A DNA stretch of 8,914 nucleotides, from assembly GCA_023433775.1 (NCBI GenBank), contig JAEYTY010000107.1:1-8914 (forward strand). The letters run 5' to 3'. This stretch comes from Pseudomonadota bacterium (lineage in GTDB: Bacteria > Pseudomonadota > Alphaproteobacteria > Rhizobiales > Devosiaceae). The position numbers and the translations under genes were made by a program. This document shows positions 1 to 5,022 of this stretch, piece by piece (position 1 is the stretch's first letter; every line of letters begins with the position of its first letter). A model generated the notes under the pieces. That model saw nothing but the letters and a program-made list of their open reading frames with translations, searched no databases and had not been told where the DNA came from.

Positions 1-41
1 TGTTCGGCAGGCTTCTTCGTATTCGTGGTTTTCGTCGTCAT
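1..41 (-). CDS. N-terminal fragment of a gene leaving the window on the left
   Basis: On the minus strand an ATG at 41-39 opens a frame reading MTTKTTNTKKPAE before the window ends. A purine-rich stretch (GAAAGAG) lies a few bases upstream of the ATG and could serve as ribosome binding site. The start is rich in Thr and Lys, as is common for cytoplasmic or DNA-binding proteins. Thirteen codons are too few to assign a family. It begins 17 bases after the stop of the minus-strand open frame at 59-274, which would fit two adjacent genes in one operon. Confidence 0.35.
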   Translation of the reverse strand, partial: MTTKTTNTKKPAE

Positions 42-58
42 TCTAGCTCTTTCGTCAC

Positions 59-274
59 TCAGACGAGACCAGAACTCTCCTTAACGATCAAACCCAATTC
101 TGTGCCAAGGGCGCTGATGACGGACAGCGATACCTGCGGCGCGGGCTGAAGGGGGATATCGGGAAGGCTTGAGGCTTGCCGGGGCACCCGGACTTGCGCA
201 GGTGTCTTGTCGTACCGACCTAATTCATGCTTGAACTCGATATAACTTAGGAGCCAGCATGAAGAAGCTTCTGG
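59..274 (-). pseudogene. Possible 3' remnant of a minus-strand gene
   Basis: A minus-strand frame is open for 71 codons, from just after a TGA at 277-275 down to a TGA at 61-59. Its last 60 or so residues look like real protein: a charged start (IEFKHELGRYDK), a Pro/Gln-rich linker and a hydrophobic tail (SVISALGTELGLIVKESSGLV, split here as SVISALGTEL then GLIVKESSGLV). There is no ATG, GTG or TTG with a ribosome binding site in the useful part; the only alternative start, a GTG at 187-185, lacks one. Its upstream end runs antisense into hicB. It could be the tail of a gene whose front was lost when the hicBA segment arrived, or a chance open frame. I do not recognise the family. Confidence 0.22.
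249..253 (+). promoter_or_regulatory. Ribosome binding site of hicB
   Basis: AGGAG lies five bases before the ATG at 259. It is the clearest Shine-Dalgarno sequence in the window and fixes the hicB start. An imperfect palindrome TTCATGCTTGAA (224-235) and a TATAAC hexamer (241-246) lie just upstream and might be part of the operator/promoter, but I could not pair them with a convincing -35 box. Confidence 0.6.
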
Positions 275-507
275 TCATTGCCCAGTGGGACGATGAGGCA
301 AGTGTTTGGGTTGCCACCAGCGATGACATCCCCGGTCTGGTGACCGAGGCCGCTAGCCTTGATGAGCTATTGGAGCGCGTTATCGCGGTCGCTCCGGAAC
401 TGCTCGAAGCCAACGCTCACCTGATGGATGACCCCGGTCGGGCCGGCGACATGATTGATTTGTCTATTCAGTCGCAGTTTCGTCTCGACGGGGCTCATGC
501 ACATTAA
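259..507 (+). CDS. hicB: HicB-like antitoxin (DUF1902 type)
   Basis: The 82-residue protein is the likely antitoxin that binds and blocks the HicA RNase encoded next to it. The N-terminal half carries the typical HicB partial RNase H-like pattern: a beta strand with W-D-D-E-A, then VWVATSDDIPGLVTEA and a helix LDELLERVIAVAPELLEAN. This is the pattern of the DUF1902 branch. The protein ends soon after this domain, so no C-terminal helix-turn-helix or ribbon-helix-helix is visible. If it represses its own operon, it must do so by another route. Its TAA stop overlaps the hicA ATG by one base (TAATG), which points to translational coupling. The order hicB-hicA is the reverse of the more common hicA-hicB. 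Base composition is less GC-rich than the genes downstream, suggesting transfer. Confidence 0.8.
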   Translation: MKKLLVIAQWDDEASVWVATSDDIPGLVTEAASLDELLERVIAVAPELLEANAHLMDDPGRAGDMIDLSIQSQFRLDGAHAH

Positions 508-704
508 TGGGTCAGGGCTTCTACCGGCAGATTGTAGAGGCTCTTAAAGATGCTGGATGTGAGTTCCGACGTATGGGAAAGGGTGATCACGAGATCTGGT
601 ATAGCCCGATTTCGGACCGGACTTTCACAGTCGATAGAGGCTCGCTATCCCGCCACACCGCCAATGCGGTAATGAAACAAGCGGGCATCAAGCTTCGCTT
701 TTGA
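507..704 (+). CDS. hicA: HicA-family mRNA interferase toxin
   Basis: This 65-residue protein is a HicA toxin, a small double-stranded-RNA-binding-fold RNase that cleaves mRNA when its antitoxin is degraded. It shows the family layout: an N-terminal helix (YRQIVEALKDAGCEF), the strand-turn R-R-M-G-K-G-D-H-E-I-W with the catalytic His at residue 28, a strand with FTVDRG, and a C-terminal helix LSRHTANAVMKQAGI. Length matches the family (about 60-85 residues). The catalytic His is present, so the toxin should be active. It starts inside the hicB stop codon (TAATG) and has no separate ribosome binding site, so its yield probably depends on hicB translation. Codon use and GC are lower than in the feu genes that follow. 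Confidence 0.85.
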   Translation: MGQGFYRQIVEALKDAGCEFRRMGKGDHEIWYSPISDRTFTVDRGSLSRHTANAVMKQAGIKLRF

Positions 705-710
705 ATGTTA

Positions 711-727
711 CAAAATGTCGGATTTTG
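711..727 (+). other. Small AT-rich inverted repeat after hicA
   Basis: CAAAAT and ATTTTG form a perfect six-base stem around a GTCGG loop, seven bases after the hicA stop. The stem is weak and no T-run follows, so it is a poor intrinsic terminator. It could instead be a protein site in the promoter region of the next operon, or chance. Confidence 0.2.
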
Positions 728-739
728 ACCTCCCTGCCT

Positions 740-756
740 CATTCATGTCCCATTCA
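740..756 (+). promoter_or_regulatory. Direct-repeat site for an OmpR-family regulator (probable FeuP autoregulation)
   Basis: CATTCA occurs at 740-745 and again at 751-756, separated by five bases, so the two half-sites lie one helical turn apart on the same face. Tandem hexamers with an 11-bp period are what OmpR/PhoP-type regulators bind, and a response regulator of that class is encoded just downstream. The second half-site ends 13 bases before a -10-like AATTAT, close to the roughly 12-base gap between PhoP boxes and -10 elements in enterobacteria. The regulator's identity is inferred. Confidence 0.5.
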
Positions 757-769
757 GCATCGGGCCGGT

Positions 770-775
770 AATTAT
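770..775 (+). promoter_or_regulatory. -10-like element placing the start at the feuN ATG
   Basis: AATTAT matches four of six positions of TATAAT. Transcription would begin about six or seven bases after it, at or next to the A of the ATG at 782. No Shine-Dalgarno sequence lies between this element and the ATG, so the mRNA may be leaderless. There is no good -35 hexamer, which fits a promoter that relies on the activator at 740-756. Confidence 0.4.
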
Positions 776-781
776 CGGGCC

Positions 782-1081
782 ATGAAAACGAACATCCAAA
801 AACCCTCTGCTTCGATAGCCCTCGCTCTGGCTCTTGCGCTTGCCCTGTCCGGCGCGTCCGGAACGCAGGCGCAGGCTTGCATTGATAGTCCGGCGGAAAT
901 TCAGGCCCTCATCACCGAGGGGCGGATTATCAGTCAGTATGACGCGGTTGCCGGCGCGGGCTATAGTCTCGACGAGATTCTGAACTATCGTCTGTGTGAC
1001 AATGGCGGACGATATGTGTGGATCGTCGGTGTGCTGAGCTCCGATGGCGCTGCAGAAAACCTTACGGTCGACGCAGAATAA
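782..1081 (+). CDS. feuN: FeuN-like small secreted modulator of the two-component system
   Basis: The 99-residue product has a Sec signal peptide: a short basic start (MKTNIQK), a hydrophobic core of alternating Ala-Leu pairs (residues 13-22), then TQAQA before Cys33, giving a signal peptidase I site after Ala32. The residues before Cys33 do not make a good lipobox. The mature part of about 67 residues has two cysteines (33 and 72) that could form a disulfide, and a PepSY-like pattern: helix EIQALITEGRI, then ILNYRLC, a strand RYVWIVGVL and a turn SSDG leading to LTVDAE. Size, location and position directly before the regulator and kinase match FeuN of Sinorhizobium meliloti, a periplasmic brake on FeuQ. 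A longer frame back to a TTG at 701 exists, but the ATG at 782 gives a proper signal peptide. The Ala-Leu repeat uses different codons in each unit. Confidence 0.65.
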   Translation: MKTNIQKPSASIALALALALALSGASGTQAQACIDSPAEIQALITEGRIISQYDAVAGAGYSLDEILNYRLCDNGGRYVWIVGVLSSDGAAENLTVDAE

Positions 1082-1108
1082 AGTAGCGGCGAATCTGCGG
1101 GGCTCGAC

Positions 1109-1768
1109 ATGCGTATTCTGGTCGTTGAAGACGATACCAATCTCAATCGGCAGCTTAAGGACGCGTTGACGGAAGCCGGCTATGCGGTCGACGTGGCCTT
1201 TGACGGCGAGGAAGGTCATTTCCTCGGCGATACCGAACCCTATGATGCCATCGTGCTCGATATCGGCCTGCCGCAGATGGACGGGCTTTCTGTTCTCGAA
1301 GAATGGCGCCGGGCGGGTAAGACCACGCCGGTGCTGCTGCTGACGGCGCGTGATCGCTGGAGCGACAAGGTGCAGGGCATCGACGCCGGCGCCGATGATT
1401 ATGTGGCCAAGCCATTCCACATGGAAGAAGTGCTGGCCCGGCTGCGGGCGCTGGTGCGGCGGGCCGCGGGCCATGCCAGCAACGAGATCGTCGCCGGCTC
1501 GGTGCGCCTTGATGCACGGGCGGGCAAGGTGACGGTGGCCGGGCAGACGGTGAAACTGACCAGCCACGAACTGCGCCTCCTGACCTATCTCATGCTGCAC
1601 AAGGGCAAGGTCATTTCGCGCACCGAACTGACCGAGCATCTCTATGACCAGGACTTTGACCGCGACAGCAATACGATCGAGGTCTTTGTCGGCCGCCTGC
1701 GCAAGAAGCTGCCCGAGGATTGCATCCAGACGGTGCGCGGGCTGGGCTACCAGATCGTTGAGGACTGA
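1109..1768 (+). CDS. feuP: OmpR/PhoP-family response regulator, FeuP-like
   Basis: This 219-residue transcription factor has a receiver domain (residues 1-112) and a winged-helix DNA-binding domain (about 126-217). The acidic pocket E7-D8-D9, phospho-acceptor D51, switch residues T79 and Y98 and the invariant K101 are all present, so it should be phosphorylated normally. The recognition helix lies near residues 187-201 (SNTIEVFVGRLRKKL), followed by the wing IQTVRGLGYQI. The gene begins 27 bases after feuN and is followed 44 bases later by its kinase. FeuP in rhizobia controls cyclic glucan export genes and was first linked to iron uptake; PhoP of enterobacteria is the closest well-known relative. 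Assignment to FeuP rather than a generic PhoP-like regulator rests on the FeuN neighbour and the nearby ccmI. It probably activates its own promoter through the repeat at 740-756. Confidence 0.8.
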   Translation: MRILVVEDDTNLNRQLKDALTEAGYAVDVAFDGEEGHFLGDTEPYDAIVLDIGLPQMDGLSVLEEWRRAGKTTPVLLLTARDRWSDKVQGIDAGADDYVAKPFHMEEVLARLRALVRRAAGHASNEIVAGSVRLDARAGKVTVAGQTVKLTSHELRLLTYLMLHKGKVISRTELTEHLYDQDFDRDSNTIEVFVGRLRKKLPEDCIQTVRGLGYQIVED

Positions 1769-1812
1769 CCGCCGTTTGACCAGACCTTGCTCTCAGATGA
1801 CGGAAAATTGCC

Positions 1813-3207
1813 GTGCTGCGTAAGGGCTCGATTGCCGCTTCATTGTTCTGGCTCTCCGCTGGCTGGCTGGTGGTGGCGCTGGTGGCGACTGGCTTTCTGC
1901 TGACGGAACTCTATTCCCGCGCGCTTGACACAACCCTCACCCAAACGCTGGACTTTCATGTCGAAAGCCTGACCGGCGCGCTGCTCGAAGAGGGCGACCC
2001 GCGCGACTCCAATGTCGAACTGGCTGATCCGCGTTTTGAGCGGCCACGCTCGGGCTGGTATTGGATTATCCGGGACAGCGAGGGCACGCTGGTCAATCTT
2101 TCAACATCGGTGGTGGGCATTAATCTGCCCGATCTGGACACCGACAGCGATCTATTGGGCCGGCGCACGGCGGTGGTCGACGATGTGTTCGGCACGCGCC
2201 TGCGCATGGTCGAGCGCAGCGTGACGCTGGCGGGCGAAACCTATCGCATCAGCGTTTCCGGCAATCTTACCGAAATCCTTGAACTGGTTGATGATTTCCG
2301 GGGCCAGGCCTTTGTCGTGCTTGGGGCGGTCGGCGCCATGCTGGCCGTTATGAGCGCCATTGTCGCCCGTATCGCCATGCGGCCTGTGGCGCGGCTGAGC
2401 GAGGCGGTAGAGGCCGTTCGCGAGGGCGAGAGCGCAATCGTGTCCGGTACATATCCAACCGAGATCGCGCCGCTGGCCGAAGAGGTCAACGAATTGCTGC
2501 GCTCCAATGCGCAGATCATCGAGCGGGCGCGCAACCAGGTGGGCAATCTGGCCCATGGCCTCAAGACGCCCATCGCCGTGCTGCGCAACGAGGCGGCGGC
2601 CCGCAAAGGGGCGCTGGCTGACGTGGTCGGTTCCGAGACGGAAAAAATGAGCAATATGGTCTCGACCTATCTCGAGCGGGCGCGGCTGGCGGCGCGCACC
2701 TCGGTGGTCGGCAAGAAGGCCGACGCGGCGATGATCATGCTGCGGCTCACGAGAGTGATGCGCAAAATCCACCCCGAAGTGACCATCGTCTTTCATACGC
2801 CCGATGCTTCGCTGCCCTGGTTTCGCGGCGATGAGGCCGATCTGGAGGAACTGGCGGGCAATCTGCTGGACAATGCCTGCAAGTGGTCCAAGGGCCAGGT
2901 CGAGGTTCGCCTGTCGAGCGAACGCAGCGACAAGGGCAATCAGCTTTTGATCCGGATTGACGACAACGGTCCGGGTTTGACCGAAGAGGACGCGCAAAAA
3001 GTGTTGCGCCGCGGTGTCAGACTTGACGAGAAAACGCCCGGAACGGGGCTGGGGCTGGATATTGTCAAGGAACTGGTCGATGTCTATGGCGGAAGTCTTG
3101 AACTCAAGCGTTCTGCGCTAGGAGGCTTGTTGGTAGAATTGCGGCTGCCAACGGCCAGACTGGGTGGAATTGTCCGTCCGACTGGACGTGACGCATTTTC
3201 GCCTTAA
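1813..3207 (+). CDS. feuQ: PhoQ/FeuQ-type sensor histidine kinase
   Basis: The 464-residue inner-membrane kinase starts at a GTG with GGAAA seven bases upstream. Order of parts: transmembrane helix 1 (about 8-31), periplasmic sensor domain (32-165), transmembrane helix 2 (166-188), HAMP (about 188-241), dimerisation/phosphoacceptor helix with His248 in N-L-A-H-G-L-K-T-P, and a HATPase domain with N-box N350/N354, D383-D384-N-G-P-G-L (G1) and G-T-G-L-G-L (410-415, G2). The H-box reads HGLKTP rather than HELRTP, as in PhoQ and FeuQ. The periplasmic segment contains a PhoQ-like core with GWYWIIRDSEG, which resembles the PDC-type sensing fold. All catalytic residues are intact. It presumably phosphorylates the regulator encoded upstream and is restrained by the FeuN-like protein; the ligand is unknown. 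Confidence 0.82.
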   Translation: MLRKGSIAASLFWLSAGWLVVALVATGFLLTELYSRALDTTLTQTLDFHVESLTGALLEEGDPRDSNVELADPRFERPRSGWYWIIRDSEGTLVNLSTSVVGINLPDLDTDSDLLGRRTAVVDDVFGTRLRMVERSVTLAGETYRISVSGNLTEILELVDDFRGQAFVVLGAVGAMLAVMSAIVARIAMRPVARLSEAVEAVREGESAIVSGTYPTEIAPLAEEVNELLRSNAQIIERARNQVGNLAHGLKTPIAVLRNEAAARKGALADVVGSETEKMSNMVSTYLERARLAARTSVVGKKADAAMIMLRLTRVMRKIHPEVTIVFHTPDASLPWFRGDEADLEELAGNLLDNACKWSKGQVEVRLSSERSDKGNQLLIRIDDNGPGLTEEDAQKVLRRGVRLDEKTPGTGLGLDIVKELVDVYGGSLELKRSALGGLLVELRLPTARLGGIVRPTGRDAFSP

Positions 3208-3250
3208 TACGCCAACAAGAACCGACTGACCGCTCAGAAGGCCATTATTC

Positions 3251-3724
3251 ATGAATCGCATCGTCCTCGTCGCCGCACCTGTCCTTGCCCTGCTGCTCGC
3301 CGGTTGCTCCAGCACCGGAACTTCGCGCGTGGTGCAGGCGCCGGTCGTAACCCAGCCAGCCATCGCCCAGCCGATGATGCCAACTTCGGCCCAGACGGTG
3401 CAGCAAGCCCGGGTGACCACCAGCGTTTCCACCGGCTTTGTTGATCCTGCGGCCTTGACGCTGATGACGGCCCGGGATTCCAACGAGGCCAATAGTGCCC
3501 AGTTCTATGCCCTGCAGTTTGGCCGCCCGGGTGCGCCGCGCCAGTGGGCCGGCGACAAGGGAACAACCGGCAGCGTCGCCGTCGGGCCCTATGTTCGCGT
3601 GAATAATCTTGATTGCCGCGATTTCACCCACACGGTCAAAATCGGCGGACAGGATTATGTGCGCAAAGGCACGGCCTGCCGCGAGCAGAACGGCAACTGG
3701 AAGGTTGAGCAGAGCGCTGCCTGA
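3251..3724 (+). CDS. Lipoprotein with 17-kDa surface-antigen-like C-terminal domain
   Basis: The 157-residue protein begins with a lipoprotein signal peptide whose lipobox L-L-A-G-C ends at Cys19. Ser at the next position predicts outer-membrane sorting. Residues 20-65 are a low-complexity Thr/Pro/Ala/Gln tether. The C-terminal part (about 75-152) has the pattern seen in the RT0821/Lpp0805 and 17-kDa surface-antigen families: a Gly/Trp motif, TTGSVAVGPYVRV, then C122-R-D-F...T-V-K-I-G-G and G-T-A-C143-R-E-Q-N-G-N-W-K-V. The two cysteines are the pair typical of this domain. A purine-rich AGAAGG lies about ten bases before the ATG. It lies 43 bases after the kinase stop with no obvious terminator, so it may be read from the same transcript. 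Its molecular role is not known; a structural envelope role is a guess. Confidence 0.7.
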   Translation: MNRIVLVAAPVLALLLAGCSSTGTSRVVQAPVVTQPAIAQPMMPTSAQTVQQARVTTSVSTGFVDPAALTLMTARDSNEANSAQFYALQFGRPGAPRQWAGDKGTTGSVAVGPYVRVNNLDCRDFTHTVKIGGQDYVRKGTACREQNGNWKVEQSAA

Positions 3725-3740
3725 CACTTGGCGCCAATCT

Positions 3741-3771
3741 GGATATGGATTGTTTACCAGCAGGATATAGG
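3741..3771 (+). repeat. Short direct repeats in the gap before the 405-residue gene
   Basis: GGATAT occurs at 3741-3746 and 3763-3768, 22 bases apart (about two helical turns), with similar flanks (GGATATGGA and GGATATAGG). A second pair, TGACCCAG at 3785-3792 and 3806-3813, has a 21-base period; its second copy covers the first codons of the next gene. The 80-base gap also holds the palindrome TTGGCGCCAA (3728-3737) just after the lipoprotein stop. I found no convincing sigma70-type promoter or terminator here. The repeats may mark a regulator site or be chance. Confidence 0.25.
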
Positions 3772-3804
3772 GTTTGCGGTGACGTGACCCAGTATCGTGT
3801 GTAG

Positions 3805-5022
3805 ATGACCCAGCCTGCCAAGAACACCGCGACCACAGCCCCGGCGTCGACCAAAGCCGCCGCCCGTGCTGGCGCAGCATCCGTAAAGCCGTTTGCCGGG
3901 ATTCTTGAGGCCATTATTGTCGAGGAACCTGTGCTGCACAGTTTCCCCGGTTCGCTGGGTCGTACCGCCGCAATGGCCGCCTGGACCTGGGTGGTGCGTG
4001 ACCTGTGTTCCGATCTGATTTCGGCTGACGGTGTGGGCAATGGCAATTTCGGGCCCAAGGACCTTGAAGTGGTCCTGCCCGAAGTGCTTGTGCGCATGAA
4101 GATCGCCATCGAGGCATCGGCCAAGGACAATGAAGCCGCGCGACGCCTGCGCGCACAGATTGGCCGCGATGACGCGAACGAACTGCTCGCCGTGGTGCAG
4201 AGCGCGCTGCGCAGCCGTGCGCTGCTGGCCAAGGCCGTGGCATTTGGCAAGGCGCTAAACACAATTGCCGAAGATGCCGCACTTGGCGCTGCGGTCCAGT
4301 CCGTTCCCATGCAGGATCAGAAGGTCGCCTCGCTGCTGTTCCACGCAACTGTTGGCCAATTGACCAATCCGACGCGGCTGATCACGGTTCTGATCAAGCT
4401 GGCCGGCAATGCCAATGAGCAGGCCATGGTGCGCGCCGGCTTTACCCCGATAATCGAGGCCTATCTGGCCCATGCGCAGAACCAGATCCACAATCTGCAA
4501 TTGAGCGGACCATTCGCTGACATCGATCTCGCGTGCCGCAGCCTTGACCGTTTCCACCGGCTGGTGCGCGCACTGACCGGCTATATCGAATTTGTCCGTG
4601 GCAGTCGCACCTCGCAGGTTTTGTCCACCTTGACCAAGCAGGTTTCGGATCGGGTTGAACCGCGCCTGCGCGAAGTCGGCACTGACCTCAATCAGGCTCT
4701 GCGCCGTCCGCGTGAGGGCGCAGACCGCCTCGACAATGACCGGCTGCTGTCGGCCATCAACGGGGTTTTCCTTTTGGCGACCGTGCGTGACTGCCGTGAC
4801 TCGCTGGCGCTGAATGCCGTGTTCGACCAGGCGTGGAACATGACCGGCGAAGCGCTGGAAATGCACATTCAGCGCAATATTGACCTGCTGCGGCAGGGCA
4901 ATAGCGACACTTATACCGGCGATCGCCTGGATGCGGCCATCAAGATGGCCGAGGTTCGCTTCAATCCCGAATATGCCGAGACGCTAAGGCGCTCGCGTCA
5001 GGCTGCCGAGCGTCGCGTCTGA
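3805..5022 (+). CDS. Conserved-looking helical protein of unknown function
   Basis: I do not recognise this 405-residue protein. Residues 1-28 are a low-complexity Ala/Thr/Lys-rich leader with no signal-peptide core, so it is probably cytoplasmic. From about residue 29 on it appears almost entirely alpha-helical, with amphipathic segments such as 87-145, 171-205, 208-232 and 240-300, and no transmembrane helix. Cysteines are at 68, 244 and 330. No nucleotide-binding loop or metal-binding cluster is visible. Codon use is typical of the neighbours, and the frame is clean over its full length, so it is a real gene. No Shine-Dalgarno sequence is visible before the ATG (GTGTGTAG precedes it). It converges with the flavoenzyme operon and its last 39 bases are antisense to the 3' end of that operon. 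Its position between a feu cassette and ccmI suggests an envelope or respiratory link, but that is only guilt by association. Confidence 0.75.
   Translation: MTQPAKNTATTAPASTKAAARAGAASVKPFAGILEAIIVEEPVLHSFPGSLGRTAAMAAWTWVVRDLCSDLISADGVGNGNFGPKDLEVVLPEVLVRMKIAIEASAKDNEAARRLRAQIGRDDANELLAVVQSALRSRALLAKAVAFGKALNTIAEDAALGAAVQSVPMQDQKVASLLFHATVGQLTNPTRLITVLIKLAGNANEQAMVRAGFTPIIEAYLAHAQNQIHNLQLSGPFADIDLACRSLDRFHRLVRALTGYIEFVRGSRTSQVLSTLTKQVSDRVEPRLREVGTDLNQALRRPREGADRLDNDRLLSAINGVFLLATVRDCRDSLALNAVFDQAWNMTGEALEMHIQRNIDLLRQGNSDTYTGDRLDAAIKMAEVRFNPEYAETLRRSRQAAERRV

Noticed and set aside
701..781. Longer start (TTG at 701) for the feuN-like gene
   Set aside because: The extra 27 residues would bury the signal peptide, and the region carries the repeat and -10-like element.
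743..1639. 298-codon minus-strand open frame opposite feuN and feuP
   Set aside because: It is fully antisense to two genes with intact, recognisable domains; long antisense frames are usual in GC-rich DNA. The translation is rich in His, Arg and Gln and shows no domain.
2152..2997. 281-codon minus-strand open frame opposite feuQ
   Set aside because: It lies within the kinase on the other strand, with shadow-type composition (His, Arg, Gln) and no motif.
3728..3737. Palindrome TTGGCGCCAA as a terminator
   Set aside because: It has no loop and no T-run. Ten-base palindromes are expected several times by chance in a window of this size.
3245..3880. 211-codon minus-strand open frame opposite the lipoprotein
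   Set aside because: The plus strand has a proper lipobox and a paired-cysteine domain; the antisense frame is Arg/His-rich with no motif.
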